A stretch of 64,000 nucleotides of DNA from Oxytricha trifallax (Eukaryota > Ciliophora > Spirotrichea > Sporadotrichida > Oxytrichidae), in NCBI GenBank assembly GCA_000711775.1, contig ARYC01001184.1, positions 23,138 through 87,137 on the forward strand, read 5' to 3'. Position numbers and translations under genes: made by a program. The first letter of the stretch is position 1. Every line of letters starts with the position of its first letter. This document shows positions 1-13,045 of this stretch, in pieces. The notes below the pieces were generated by a model that saw nothing but the letters and a program-made list of their open reading frames with translations, had not been told where the DNA came from and did no database searches.

Positions 1-573
1 CACGTCAACTTACTTCAGATACGTCTACTTCACTACTAAAATTGATGGTTTGATTTTAGTAAACAGTGAATTGATAAATAATTAATTTTGAGTTTAACTC
101 GATAATCATCATCATCAGGCTTCAGTCAGCATATTGTAAGTTTAAAGAATATCGTTGATATTATGGGTAATTTAAATTCAAGTTCATATAAAAAAGCAAA
201 ACAAACAAAAATCTAGTTGCTAATGTTTCCAATTTTTCAAGTTAAAAATCAAATCAAACACTAAGATTGTAGAAAAATTTAATGAATTATTATAAATATA
301 GATTTCTTGGTCTTTCGAATAATTTTTGCTTAGTCATAGTCTTTATAGTCAAAGATATCATTATGTAGATTTGTATATTTTCATAAACTTTCCTTGTCAA
401 TTCTATCTTCATAGCAAAAATCTCAAATAAATGAAGATTATATTAGAGAAGATTTATTTATAGCAATTAATTTTTGGTGTTCGCCTCTAATCTAAAATTA
501 ATTAAAGTGCAATACTGAAAAAATATACAATAATTTTTATAAATTTTTGGAAGCAATTATAAATTGAAATAGC

Positions 574-903
574 ATGACAGTATCTGAATAAAATAAAAAT
601 CTTAATCATTCCTTATAGCTGAGAGATCTACAGCCAAATGCTCAAGAAACAACTTAAAAGGCAGAATTACACCAATTAAAGATAGAAAATAGACATCGAT
701 AATATTTCCTGCAAAATCACCAAAATAGCAATAGATTTTCAACACAACAGGCAGTTTGTTAGTCCTTATAGGTCTATCTCATGACTTCAAAATTATATTT
801 TATGTGGTATCCCTAAAGAGATTTTGAAGTGAACTCCATTTTTAGTTGTGAAAGGGCTGTAAAGACTATAGAAATTTTAATTTTGTTTTGGTTTCTTTAA
901 TGA
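574..903 (+). CDS. Hypothetical protein, 109 aa (ciliate code)
   Basis: I do not recognise this protein. The ATG at 574 follows an in-frame TGA at 565-567, and the frame stays open to a TGA at 901-903 when TAA/TAG are read as Gln. It starts MTVSEQNKNLNHS and is Gln/Asn-rich and soluble for about 100 residues; a helical stretch (ETTQKAELHQLKIENRH) resembles a short coiled coil. The last ten residues turn hydrophobic (ILILFWFLQ) and may be read-through past an intron or segment border near 870. No other gene lies close. It could be one MDS of a larger gene. The coding call rests on codon and residue character only. Confidence 0.45.
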
Positions 904-1285
904 TAAAAATATGGGATTTGGTTTTTGGATTTTGAGATAAACATATATATTTTTTTTGCCAAACCCTAAATTTTACCGAAAAATAAAATAAGAGGTTAAA
1001 ACCTACTTTCGAAAATAATAGTTGCAAGATTCTTAATCATTAACTTTAAATTATTGTGAATTCTTACAATTCTCTTTAAAGCTTTAATTTATCATATTAT
1101 ATAAAATTCTTAAATATATGGATAATCAAACACACGATTAAAATAAGTCAAAGATATAAATAAAAATATTTTCATTTTATGTGTGCTAGACTATCCCTTC
1201 TTTTATTTTGCAATAATTTTTCTTTAATTTAATATTTTTTTGTTAATGAGATTTTTTAAAAACTTTAAACATATTTTCTAATTTA
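904..1285. other. AT-rich stretch without a recognisable gene
   Basis: The sequence is very AT-rich, with homopolymer A and T runs and no convincing protein-like frame on either strand. It is the spacer between the small plus-strand ORF and the 3' end of the long minus-strand coding tract. Confidence 0.4.
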
Positions 1286-4200
1286 TCATTGATCTTGAGA
1301 GCAACGTTATATTTACTATTAACTGCTCTTACAATAAATATAAATATAGTTAAATGCTTTAGCATTTAAATTTTTTTATATTAGTTTTGTTTGTTACCAA
1401 CTTAAAGGTTAAATTATTTATTAATTATTTAAACCTTTGAATGTTAAACGATTGAAGTTTCCTGCTTTCTTATTCCTGATTATGAGATGATCTTTATTTT
1501 TAACATTTTGATCAACTTCATTGTATTGTAACTATTTTCTTTCTTTTAGTTGTATTTCATTAAAAAAATCCTATTCAAGTCTTCTATAAACTTCTCTTCT
1601 CATGTTGCTGATCTGATGATTTGCATAAAAATAGCCTACTTCATCCTGCTATGGATTCTCAACTGTTTGTAGAGCTGTATTTTCTACTTTTTCTCTCTTT
1701 TATAATCAAAGCGTCGTGATCTTTGCTTTTGTTTTTGTAATTGAATCAATCTTCTTGCAACTTCTTCTAGAAATCTATTTTTTATTAAGAAATTTTTATC
1801 TTTCTGGTCTTCTTCTGCCGGATAATTATTTTCTTCACTCTTGATGGATTTAATTCTTTTATTGGATTAATCTTCTATAATGACACTAATATCTTCAATT
1901 AATTAATATATTATGATTCTCTGATTTTTACATTTTTAAATCATCTTAATTAGTCTAAAATAAGCTATTCAATTTTGTTAGTGGTTGATCAAGTAAACTA
2001 GTATATTTTACCATATTAGTTTTGAATATTTTGGGTCTTCTGCTGAGTTTATTAGGTTCAATTTTTTAGGTGGTTGGTTTAAACAAAGACTTTGTGAATG
2101 TGCAAACGTTCTTCATTCAGTAAGTAATTATTATTTTCCTCTAACTAAGTGCCATCTTCAAGTCCATTAAGTGAGTTTAAAAAATCTGGGCTTTTTTTTG
2201 TAGATTTAATTTTATTTCTTATTTATTTACGTTAAATTATCTGCTTAGAGTGATCCTAGCATCTGAACTAAATCTAAAATAATTGCGTGGTGTTGGTTTC
2301 TTTTAGTTTTAGGACATTCCTTATAACAATATGAGGAATGTCTCTTACTGTTCTAAATTCGATTTTTTTAAACTGTAACTCCTTTCTATATTTATCTTGC
2401 ATCATGATAAATTGTACTGCAACTGATGGATTGTATTTGTATATAATTAGTAATATGTTCTATGCCATCATAATCGTATTACATGCTGTTGTTGGAGCTT
2501 GTCAGTCATTTATAATTCCTTTTCATTTTATTTAATATATATATTTTTCTATAGATCATAAATGTTCAAGCAATTATTTTATCTTTGATACTTCGTTCTG
2601 TGCAAATAATCACTTATCAAGTTTGAATTTTTTCTCAAACCTTTTGGTATCTCTCATAAATATTGTTTATTATATTTTATTCTTAATTATTATATTTTTA
2701 GACTTTTTTGAAACAATCAATTACTTTCTTGTACAGCTGAGTATATCTTTTATATTCTTCTTAATTAAGGGTATTAATATAAAATGAATTAAGGGTTTAA
2801 TACAAGAATATATTAAATATCATTGGAAAAGTTTAACTCCCTCAGCTATTACTTTTAGTAAACTTTATGAGTTATTCTATTTATTCTCTAAAGTAGTTTT
2901 ATGTGTTTGGCTATTTCAGAGTTTTTTGACTAACTAACCTATTCCATAAGATAGAGAATAGTTTAGCTTTCAAGATTGAGTACTTAGCTTTCTGAAGCTC
3001 TGCTAGTTGTGGGCCTCTTTTGATTACTTTTTCTTCTTGATAATTATTATAATAATCATTCTCCTTGAGACTATTTAGTAGATCTTTGTGAGAAATTATT
3101 ACTCCTAACTCTCTAATTTTTAATTATAACTTTGCTTTTTAATGATAATTATTTACTCTTGGTCTTATATTTTTTCCCATTCTAATCTTTTAGATATTTG
3201 CTTTATAAAATTAGACTTTCTTCTTTTTTGTATTTTGATGTTTAAGTCTCATTTAGCCACTAAGCTGTTTTCTGGTTATCTTTTTTTTTTTAATTTCCCG
3301 GATTCAGCAGTATTTTTCATTAATTCGATTGGGATAATTGGCTTTGTAGAACTTGGTTTTGCTAACGCAATTTTGTACATGAGATAAAGCAAAATTTGCC
3401 GCTTTCATTTTATTCTATCAACAATATTACTCTTTTGCCAATCTCTTGATTTAAGTTATAGTTCGTTCTTTGATTCTTGAAGAAGTCAACCACTTAGTTT
3501 ATGCATTAATTTCTATTCTTTCATCTTTCTCATGATTACCTTAATTACTAAAGAATACTTCTGACTTTTGTTGATAATTTAATCAATAGAAAGATATTTA
3601 TATTTTATCTAAAAATTGATCCAACTCTCATTGCTTCTTTTCATTGGATCCTTGTCTTCTCAAATATTTAAATGATTTTGTTAAGTTATTCTTTATTGCC
3701 CATTCAGGTGGTTGATTATGCAAGTTCCTTGATTGTCAAGTTCTTTTCTTTGTACTACTTTCCTAATTTATTCTAAATATTTTTAATTTTTACAAATTCA
3801 TCTATTTTAATTCTCTTTTTTCCTTAATTAAAATCTTCCTGTATGGTTTTTTTTGTCTGTACTTCTAATTATTCTTTCATTATCTGATAGTTTCATGTAA
3901 TTTTCTTAATCCTATTCTTAGTTTTATTTGGATTTGTTATCGTAAGTAATTTCAATTGACTTGCTTCTCAACTAACTGTCTCCACAATAGAGAAGACTTC
4001 GTCGAAAATTCTTGTTAGAATGGAAACCCTTCTAACAAGCATGGATTCTTCGAGACTTCTTTAAGAAATCTTTTATATAGTTCTTTGATATAATAGTTAA
4101 ATCATATATTATCATAACTATCTGTTTCTAGCTTTTCTGCTTTTAAATATAATTTTGCACATCATTAAATTTTGGAGTTCTCTAATCTCATCTTTCAAAT

Positions 4201-4565
4201 AAGGAGAGTTTCGCTGTTATTTTATGAATTGGAAACCTCCCATGGCAAGTATTGATCAATTAGAAACTTATCTCAATGTCACCATTACTCATCCAATTCT
4301 TGCTAATTAATTCTAGGTTATGCTCTTGTTGTTTAAACAAGCTATCCTTTAAAGAATGATATCAATCAGTCATTTGTAGTCAAGGGTCTTTTTTTTTTCA
4401 TTTTTCCTTATAAGCTTATCTTGTTTTAGTTTTGAGTTCAGATTTTTTAGATTTTTTGCAAATATTAAATTCAATTGTCTTTGTGTCGATCTGCCTCTTG
4501 CTGTTAATATTTTCATCCCCTTTCTTCTTCTTCCACTTATCCGAAATTTTCACATTTTTTATCAT
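1286..4565 (-). CDS. Lys/Gln-rich protein, coding tract with several frame changes
   Basis: Unrecognised. The minus strand reads as a highly charged, soluble protein in successive frames. From the 5' side: a piece from the ATG at 4565 (MIKNVKISDKWKKKKG), a piece around 3.2-3.4 kb (ALAKPSSTKPIIPIEL), one around 2.3-2.5 kb (QDKYRKELQFKK), and a 3' piece (SRRFDYKREKKQK, then VENPQQDEVGYF and RRLEQDFFNEIQ) that reaches a TGA at 1286-1288. Many TAA/TAG codons are needed as Gln. The complementary plus-strand frames are hydrophobic and T-rich, as expected for shadows. The frame changes could be short IESs, introns or decay; I cannot place them exactly. A germline-limited gene, an MDS cluster or a pseudogene are all possible. 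Confidence 0.45.
4011..4039. repeat. Hairpin inside the Lys-rich coding tract
   Basis: Two perfect 10-base arms (CTTGTTAGAA at 4011-4020 and its complement at 4030-4039) surround a 9-base loop. A weaker palindrome extends outward on both sides. Its role is unknown. Confidence 0.5.
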
Positions 4566-4947
4566 CCATAATTTAGCTTCTCTTACTGATTAATATAGCT
4601 TAAACTGTCAGCTGTTGTTATTATTGACAATAATTTATTTGGTGATTAATTCTAAATTTTCTAAATAAATTTCCTATGTTTGTATTTAACTTAACTCCTT
4701 CATGTTGGTTTTTGTTCTCAGTCGACATTGAGTATTTTCTTCTCATATTAGTGAGCTACTTTTCTGTTTCTATTACCCCCCCGCCTTCTATTACACCAAT
4801 AATTTCTTTATAAAAAAATATTTGCTTTTATATTTTATTTTTAATTGAAAATGTGTTAAATACTTAGTCACCTTCCAATATTGTATTCTAAATATTCAGA
4901 TTTATATTGAGAAATAATACTTTTTTAATTTATCTTCTAATATTGTA

Positions 4948-5355
4948 GGAATACATTTGATTTGGGAAATTAAATTAGAATTATATATATTAATAATTAA
5001 ATTCGTGTCAGTTAACTTTCTGGAAACCTAGACAATATGGTACTTGTTCGATAAAGAATAAAAAAATAGATGGACTTTACTATTGGCGGTGCCACTTTTT
5101 CGCATTCCTGAAGCGAGATAAATCAAATATATTGTTTTTTTGATTTGTTTAGTTGATTTTAATGTCAAAATTAAAGTCGAGTTATCTCATTCCAGGAATG
5201 CAATGGAGGGGTACCGCCATTTTTAAAATCCAGCTGATTTTAAATTCTTTATCGAACAAGTACCATCTTGTCTAGATTTCCAGAAAGTTAACTGTCACGA
5301 ATTATATTCATTTAATTATTAACTTTAATTTAATTTCCCAAATCAAATGTATTCC
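4948..5355. repeat. Foldback (palindromic) element, copy 1
   Basis: About 408 bp, almost all of it two inverted arms. The outer ends read GGAATACATTTGATTTGGGA and its complement; internal blocks (GGACTTTACTATTGGCGGT, TCGATAAAGAAT and others) recur inverted on the other arm. The core of the right arm (AAAGTCGAGTTATCTC, then CCAGGAATGC) matches the core of a second copy at 40303-40718. There is no coding capacity. Structurally it is a MITE or foldback element; no encoded transposase is known to me for it. Confidence 0.8.
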
Positions 5356-5704
5356 TTTTGCTATTAAGTTATAGAAATATGGTATTAAAAGCCACTTTAT
5401 ACAATATAATTATTATTTATAAGGTTTTTCATTTAATTAATTTAGAAAATCTTCTTATAATTAAGCTCTTTTTTACAAACTAGAATGAACAAATATTTTT
5501 ATCCCTAAAATCTCGCTTATTCTAGTTTTATATATGTCATTTTTACTATTTCTTTAATACTTTCTTTGTGCTATTCAACCTATATACATTGAATAATTAA
5601 CAAGGAATTGCTCCGCTTATTTCTTTATCATACAATTTATTTAAATTTAAAACTCTGCTAAATATTCTACCAAGCAGTAGGGGGATCAAAACTTTGCACA
5701 ATCT

Positions 5705-6581
5705 TCATTAATCTAAAGTTTATAAAACAACAGAATTGATAACAAATGATTTGGAACAATGTTTTATCATTCTGTATTTTTCTATCGTTTATGCTTCATT
5801 TTAAACGCGCTAAGTTTACTATTTATATATTAATGTTTAAATTTTTCTAATAATTATCATTATTTCTGCTGGCATCATTAACATCTTACTTTTAATTTCT
5901 TTAGGAATCATAGCAGGGAATACATCATTCTCTTGAGGAGTGCCCTGGTCATTACCCAAATACTAAAATCTGTAAACATCTTAATCCTTGAGAATAAATA
6001 TTAATGTAAATCAAATCTACTTATTTAAAAAATAAATGTTCAAATCTATATAGCTTTATTTCTTTAATCATGAACGTAGTTTTAATAATAGTATTTCAAC
6101 TTAAATGAAAACTCACTAAAAAATCAACAATGTCACCTTTAAGATTAAACATTAAGTTCAATCTGTTTGATATGATTTTAGTCAATGGCTTTTTTCAGTT
6201 TTTTGAGTTTTTTCTGCTTTTTCGTCAGACTAAGACTATTCATTAATATGCTTTAGTATCATAATTATAAAAATAAATCAAGTTTTATCCTTTAATAAAG
6301 CAAAATAAACTATATCTTAATGAAAAATTTAAATTAAAAAATGCAATTAAATATATTACTTGCTTTCCAATATATTTTATGGCATATACAATTATAATAA
6401 AACGATTCATTTGAAAATTTAGGGAAATAAACGATTGCTTAATAAAGGTAAAATGAACAATCTCAATAATAAAATAAGAGTAATAATAGAACAGAGTAAC
6501 TAATTTTACTATTTCATAACGGTAATGTATTGAGAACGCTCTCCTGTCTGCATCAAAACTTAAGTCTTCTTCCGATGGCAA
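5705..6581 (-). CDS. Hypothetical protein in two pieces split by AT-rich DNA
   Basis: Unrecognised. The first piece starts at the ATG at 6581 (MPSEEDLSFDADRRAFS) and looks like protein for about 26 residues, then turns into low-complexity Ile/Phe/Tyr sequence. The second piece (about 5995-5850) reads ILKDQDVYRFQYLGND, then ENDVFPAMIPKEIKSK, and runs open to a TGA at 5705. Both pieces are less AT-rich than the roughly 500 bases between them. The simplest explanation is one gene interrupted by an IES, with MDS-like pieces on the same strand. An unrelated pair of exon fossils is the alternative. Junction bases cannot be fixed without the macronuclear version. Confidence 0.4.
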
Positions 6582-6599
6582 TTTTAATATTAATTTACA

Positions 6600-8890
6600 A
6601 TAGGTTAGCTACCTAGATTTAAGGTTTGAATAAGCATGGTAAACTCTATTAAAGTAAACTTTAACTGAAATAGGCAAATTATTGCTTGATCATCATGAGT
6701 CAACTTGCAGGGTCTAACCAAGATAAAGAATCTTAACACTAATAAAATTGAATATCTTTTTAACTACAAGACCTATCTCATTATGGAGTACTAGCTAGTG
6801 CTGATATGAGGTACATCTTTAATGATTGAAAGGTTTGAGGAGTTATATTATATTGAATAGGAGAGAATTTTAGATTGCTAAAACTATGCTTTCCATTGCC
6901 TAACTCTTTGCATTTTTAATTATAATTTTGGCAATTCTCAAAATCAATATGTTTTAATATTTATTTTAAAATGGTTTATTATTTATTGAGTGAGATTTGC
7001 ACTTATGATATTAAGTTAATATTTTTTTTTATTGTTAATAAAAAACCTTGAAGTAATATATTTTATTTTCTTTTCTTCAATAAAAATTTTGAGGTAAAGC
7101 TTAAGATAAATTCTATTTTTTTAATAATCTATGCATTGGTCTATTTTAAGAGTGTAGTAGTTAGCTAATAATTTCATCTATTTTTTTTATTAATTAAATA
7201 ATCCACCTTATGTTTTGTCAGAAAAATAGTTTTATGTTGTCATTGAGTTGTTAATTTCTTAATTATTGTCGATTCTTTAACATAAAATACTATTCTTTTA
7301 TACCTTCTGTATACTTATCATCAGCCGTTAAGTTTCGATTAATTCCCGTTCTTTAAGTTCCGCTTATTTGTTATATGTCAAGTTTAAAGATATAAAAAAT
7401 AGTCTGTTTCTGACCCATAAGCGTTTAAACTATTATTAATTAAAATAAATTTTATTTTACTGTTATTATCATTTGAAAGTTCACTATATATCAGCAAATC
7501 TATATATCATTTAGGTTTACATTTATTATTTTATTTTAGGAACAATTATCTCAACTTACTTTGAATTTATTTGATTATATTTTTTGCATTTATTTATTGC
7601 TACATTAAATTTATTCAAAAGTCTTTAACTTTACTGTCTTTCATACAGCAACTTATACTGTCTCATGCTACCACTAAGAAGTTATTTTTTTTTATAAATT
7701 TAAATAATATGAATATTTTTGAATCTTATTTGCAGGATTTATCGTCATTTTAACAAATCATTTTTAATGATATTTTTTATTTAAATCATGGAGGAAGAAT
7801 GCAGTGCTATTTAGCATGTTGTCATAAAGCAATCACTCATATAATTTGAAATAGAATTTATAATAAATTTTGTTGAGCCTTTGTTATATAGATGCATCTA
7901 CACTCAATTAAATTTCAACTTTCCTATCAATTTATTAATCATAAACCTCATTTTTAGTGCTTGAAAGCCTTGTTTTAATGTTAGGAAGAAAATGCTAAAC
8001 AGGCTTCTTTTTAGTTCTGCTGCATTTTTTATCTTTAAATTAATGACATATAAAAGTCTTGCGCTTATATTAGTTAATAAACACTTTTGATCAAAATAGT
8101 AACTGTATTAATTGTTTTTTTGATAGCCATTACTAAAATATTAATTAATAAGAAATATCATTATTATTTTATTTAGATATCTTTTTATTATTTTAAAGAT
8201 TTATTTTGTTAAAGCTCTATTATTTTTTGATCACTAGCAGAATCTAGCTATTTTCTATTATTCTCACTCTACTGTAAGTTATACTAGCTCTCAATCATAA
8301 AATGCAGATAATTCCCTATAACTCCCTCGAATAACTCATTCCTAGTTCTAGTGGTTCCTATAGAAGTAGTTTATAGTAAAAGTGTAGCTTTCACTTTGAT
8401 TTGGGATAAGGTATTTGTGGATGAAGATGAATTCATTTCGCCATTTAACTTACGAATTTACACTATTAATATTAAAATAAGTGTAAAGCAGCTATAGCAA
8501 AGCCAATAGTCTGCTGATAGGTAAGTTGATATTCATAGGCTCATACTGTCGTAAGTTTACCTATCCAAGTGAAAATAAATTGATATGTTAGAGTTTGATT
8601 AAATCCATAGTCAATTAGTTTACCTCTTCTTAAAACGTTTACATTGATCAGGAATACTTTAGACATGGAGAATTGATTTACACTAATTGGAATAGAAATA
8701 ATTAGAGAGAATCATATATTCAAATTTGTATATTTAATTTAAACAACTATATTATCCCAAACTTTTATTTAAAGCAAATAATATAGCAATATAATAAACT
8801 ATAATAAGCTAGTATATTTAAATACTACCTACGTTTCTCTATCTTTTTTAACATCACAAAAGCAACTTCTCATGCTGATAAAAGACCAAT
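6600..8890. other. AT-rich stretch, no supported gene
   Basis: Mostly AT-rich filler. A few short protein-like scraps occur on the plus strand (for example MSQLAGSNQDKES starting near 6694 and MEEECSAIQHVV from 7788, open for 58 codons), but none is long or characteristic enough to call. I see no TBE end and no inverted repeat here. Confidence 0.35.
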
Positions 8891-9099
8891 TATCATGGAG
8901 TAACTACGTCGATTTTAACCGATTTATGCAATTAACTCTTATTAGTCTTTTTTAGAATAAAATATATATATTTTGATACTGCTTATTTCCTATTGAAATT
9001 ATTAAAAATGTTCACATTATAATCATACTCTATTAATCCCCATTACTTTTGCCTTGTATTTTCAACAATAATGTGTAAATAGCATTCAACTCAATTATT

Positions 9100-9540
9100 T
9101 ATATCAAAATTATTCAATGCAGGAATACACATAGCTTGCTCCAAAACCCGCAACAAAAGTTCTACCTGCCCATTGATTCATATATTCAGATCGAACTTTA
9201 AGGCTTAAGAGCATTTATTTTCTTTTACTAATCTCTTTATATTAAGTCAAGAGATTACCATGTTGGTGCTTATAAGTGTGTTTCTTAACTTCAAATAAGT
9301 TAGTATAAGACTTCTTGCATGTCTTGCACCAATACTTGCAATCCATTAAATCATTCTAGAAATAAATGTAAGTCTTACTAATGGAATCTCTTTAAAGTGA
9401 CCCTTTAACCTGGACACTGCTGAGAATAAATATTATCACCCTTATCGTTAAATTATCTTATTATTTTTAATAGGTCGCTGCTCTTTAATATCCTTAATGT
9501 ACTCAATATATTCAGAAACTTCCACTTCTTTGCTTCTCAT
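9100..9540 (-). pseudogene. TBE 57-kDa zinc-finger/kinase gene, remnant
   Basis: The reading starts at an ATG at 9540 (MRSKEVEVSEY). After frame breaks it contains one well-preserved C2H2 finger: WCKTCKKSYTNL, then EVKKHTYKH, with C-x2-C-x12-H-x3-H spacing. It aligns in position with finger 2 of the better TBE copy (C70, C73, H86, H91 there). The kinase half is not recognisable downstream. By homology the intact protein would be a DNA- or RNA-binding kinase made by the transposon. Confidence 0.6.
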
Positions 9541-10929
9541 TTTTTATTTATTTTTTAAGTTGTGCTATAAATATCCATTTCTAAGAATTATTGTCTTGCA
9601 ACTTAAGTTTACATTCATATTTAAATTAAATTTGTAAAAACTATTAGTAAGCTCTAATATTTTTATCTTTTTTGTAACAGTAACTTTATATAGGAACTAA
9701 TTTAACTACAATAATGTTAGATATCAAGTAAACGATATCATATTCAAGCTAAGTTTATAATTATATAATATGCTAATTTTATCCTTAATTTTAGTAAAGT
9801 ACTAACCAAGTTAAAATTATGTTGGTACTGGTTCAATTTCAGTTTTAAACAAATTTGAAATTTTTTCATTAAACCTCACTAATTTGAAACTAAGAGGTAT
9901 TTAGGTTTTAGTACTACTATAATTGGTTTTATTTAAAATTAAATTAACAAAAATTAAGAACTGAGATTAAACTTATCAATGGCAAATTGAGCTTATAAAA
10001 GATGTGCATATTTAATGAATTTAAGTGCAAATAAGATATCTGACGATACATTACTCTGTAATATAATAATTAAGTGTCAACTTGAGCAAATAAATTAGTT
10101 GGTTTCTTTCATAAAATTATTTAATATACCAATATCATTACTAAAAGCTATACTATGTGACTATAAGGAATCTTTCAAGACTAAATAATGCCGTCATAAA
10201 TTGGATTTATTTAGTAGTTTTTCACTGTTTATTTCAATTAACTCAGAAAGACTTTATAATGCTACGCTTGACTATGGCTACTATCAACTGAAGCAGTATC
10301 TAATATTTTATTAAACTATTAAAGATAAGGAGTTAGTCTTACACTTTCCGACTAATAATTAACAGTAAAAATAGCATGCAAAAAGGAGTCTCATTTTTTG
10401 GAGTCGTTTGTACTTTTTGAGAAAAATTTATCATCGAAAAATTATAGTAGAATCTCCCAATAGACTCTACTTTATTTCCACTCAGCCTGAAAAGAATCAA
10501 AGCAAATTTATTTGTGAGATATTACTTACCTTTGTACTTTCATTAAAGGCATTCCTATCAATTTAGTAAGTTTTAAGCTATAAATATATAGTAAATCTTA
10601 AACTGATAAATTTCTTATGAATGAGGATGCTCATATTCACAGCTATAAAAATAACAGACTTTTTATTGTGTGAGTAAGTATCTTTATAAGAATTAAAAAA
10701 CTCTGAAATTTTAAACATCGATATTTATGCAAACTCGACTCTATTTGTATTAGAGTCAATTAATTAATTAGTAGATAAACAAAAGAAAGGAAAATCAAAT
10801 GAACGAGAGCGTTTAATATGAGAAGTTATTCATTAATTTAAATAAAAACTTATTTAGATATTTTCTCTATATTCTTTTACACATACTGCTCTCATATCTT
10901 TGCTTGGTCAAGTCAACTGTATATTTGTG

Positions 10930-11760
10930 CAAGTCATATGTAATGTCACACAGAAATAATTTATTAAACTGAATTTTAATTTAACTCAAGTGGAATAATA
11001 TTCCATTAAATGTGGGCAGTAAGGAATGTTATGCATATAAATTAACTCCTTATATGTTTCTTAGATAATAAGTCTTGTTAAGTATTCAATAAAATGAACG
11101 ATCTCTTACTCGCTTTATTTATCTATTATATAAGTAAGGCTAAAACTTATTAAGTCAGAAACCTTACTTATATCTATAAAATTGCATGGTTGGCAATACT
11201 GTAATAGAGTCATAGAATTCTATTTTATCATTTTGTTATTTCGGATTCATTAATAAAAGTGTTGAAGGTAAATACAACTTCATCAGCATGAATGTACTGA
11301 TTTTATTATAATTCTCTGCATTTAATCATAAATATAATTTAAATTATTACTTAATAAGGGGGAAAGATTTGAATTACTATAATGGCACTCTTGAACATAA
11401 TGTCACTTCCTCTTTTAATATTAGAGTTAGTATATGAAGAGATAGTATGACAGGAATTTGCAATGAAGCATCACAGTTTACTAATTAAGAGGAAAGTTTG
11501 CCGGATTCTTCAAGGCTTAAATACTTCAAGTAGCAGAAGTAATAAATATGGACTTGAGAGAACTTTTACTTTCTTTCAGAATGTTTTGACGACCCTAAAT
11601 TAAAAGCTAATCAGCTAACAAGCGGTGATACCTAACAGTTAAGGCACTATTGCATAAGTGCTTTATAATTGCTGCATTATTTATCACAGATTTGACATAG
11701 TTTATATTAATGCTAGTGCAATACCTAGGCTTAAGCGTTTTTCTATATTTCTTACCATAA
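10930..11760 (-). pseudogene. TBE 42-kDa transposase, remnant
   Basis: Minus-strand fragments match the transposase of the intact element. One block around 10970-11040 corresponds to the region of the catalytic Glu. One around 11240-11340 corresponds to the first catalytic Asp block (the ...VFTFNTF... region) and to the Tyr/Met-rich segment before it. Many frame breaks and substitutions make it non-functional. Confidence 0.6.
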
Positions 11761-11911
11761 ATATTACCCTAAATTATGTAAATTTTTATAACTTATTTTT
11801 CAAATTAACTTAGATTATCTAATAACCCCACAATAAGTCCTCTACCATACAATACAATTAAATCACTAAAACACTTTAATAAAAGGTTTTTTAATCATTG
11901 TTAAGTTAATC

Positions 11912-12403
11912 ATGCTATATTTGGAAATATTCTTTAATGCTATATGTAAATAAGAATTAAACATATAAACTCTAAAAAAATGTTCTAAAATACAAAGACA
12001 AGCAAATAAATGCTATCAAATTTATAAAAATGCTGATAATGATCTCCTGAATAAGATTAAAATCACTAAATTTATAACAACTGTTGAAACAGGTTGCAGC
12101 TTAGATACTAATTTTTGTGGCAAAATAGATTCTCAAAATTAATCGCAAATTATGGCAAAATTTTAAATTCACTTTTTGAAAACGGACTTAATGGAGAACG
12201 GACTTCCATAACAGATAAAAGATCTGGTAAAGTATAGAGTTCCTTAAATAAAAAACTAACCTCTAAATTTTCAGAGAAAGCGAACTATTCCAGATTAAAC
12301 CCATTAATGTGAGCAATTGAAACCTCAATAAGCTCTCTGTCTTAAAATGCCAAAGTATTCTACTTCTCATTCACTACGAATAAAAGTGAAAGACCTATGT
12401 TGA
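11912..12403 (+). CDS. Hypothetical protein, 163 aa, open frame
   Basis: Unrecognised. The ATG at 11912 opens a frame of 164 codons ending in TGA at 12401-12403, with TAA/TAG as Gln. The sequence has protein character throughout: KCSKIQRQANKCYQ, NADNDLLNKIKITKF, TVETGCSLDTNFCGK, RKRTIPDQTHQCEQ. Cys residues are spread along it, but I see no clean metal-binding spacing. It begins 15 bases after the worn TBE right end. A second open frame starts 48 bases downstream in another phase, so both may be parts of one gene separated by an intron or short IES. Confidence 0.45.
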
Positions 12404-12450
12404 AACCCTGTACTATTTAAATATTTTGATGGTCTGTAAGAACTTAGTAA

Positions 12451-12963
12451 ATGGGAAGAAAGTATTTCCTTGAGTTGTGGGAACCATCCAAAACCAAATA
12501 TATCAAGCAACTAAACTTCCTTAATATTTATTAATAAAGTTGTTCCCCTCACATTGTTTACAGAGGTGAAGTAGATGAGGAAGATGATGAAAGCCATGAC
12601 TTTTATTACTCGAAAAATAATAAGTGTAAGACAAAATATCCTTTTAGAACCTCACGTACAAAATAGGGCATCATCTTAATCTTAAAAATATTATCAATTG
12701 AAGAGATAACGCTATTTTTAAAAGAAATCATGACCCTAATTAATGCTAAGATATAAATTAGATTTAATTCTTATTAATTAATATAAATATTAAGCAGTAT
12801 CCAACCCATGAGATTCATGCTACTTTTTTTTTAAATGAGTAAATTATAAAAACAGATTAAATTTAAAGAGAAATGTAATTAGGAAAATCAAAAAATAAAT
12901 ATATTTCTAGGTTAAAATTCTGTCATCTTTTCACTCACTTTCATATACTTACCATCAGAATGA
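12451..12963 (+). CDS. Hypothetical protein or second part of the preceding gene
   Basis: Unrecognised. The ATG at 12451 opens 171 codons to a TGA at 12961. The first 80 codons look genuine (MGRKYFLELWEPSK, IKQLNFLNIYQQS, then an acidic VDEEDDESHD and KTKYPFRTSRTK). The last half becomes AT-rich and Ile/Lys-rich and is probably not coding. It ends inside an exon-like segment of the opposite strand (12953-13045), so the true 3' end is probably earlier. It may join to the ORF at 11912-12403. Confidence 0.4.
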
Positions 12964-13045
12964 ATAAGCATTTCTTTATTAGTTTGTGGTCCACTACCGA
13001 AACCCCCGTCTTCCTCTCCTTCCTTTCTTACCAAACTGGATATAC
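12953..13045 (-). CDS. Exon-like segment with splice signals on both sides
   Basis: The minus strand reads ISSLVRKEGEEDGGFGSG and then TNKEMLIHSDG. The segment is preceded by an intron-like 38-mer (13046-13083, GTAAGC to TTTACAG) and followed by GTAAGT at 12947-12952. The size, AT-richness and ends of the 38-mer match introns that can be confirmed in the large gene at 50.8-55.9 kb. Phase is unresolved, because the frame upstream of the intron contains a TGA in the needed phase. The neighbouring coding pieces lie on the other strand. Confidence 0.4.

Larger units (their letters stand above)
8890..11896. mobile_element. Badly decayed TBE-type transposon
   Basis: This is a TBE relic in the same gene order as the better copy at 17445: remnants of the 57-kDa gene (-), then a region matching the 22-kDa upstream block, then the 42-kDa transposase (-). 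A sequence at about 11860-11896 (CACTTTAATAAAAGGTTTTTT) resembles a worn right TIR, where the intact element has CACTTATAAACCTCATTAAGG followed by the telomere unit. No left end was found, so the left border is approximate. Confidence 0.55.

Noticed and set aside
4770..4800. C7 run between two CTATTAC copies
   Set aside because: Short, single, without inverted partner; not comparable with the poly-G element at 38372.
6285..6500. Hydrophobic continuation of the minus-strand ORF from 6581
   Set aside because: Phe/Ile/Tyr-rich low complexity typical of translated AT-rich filler; only the first 26 codons look like protein.
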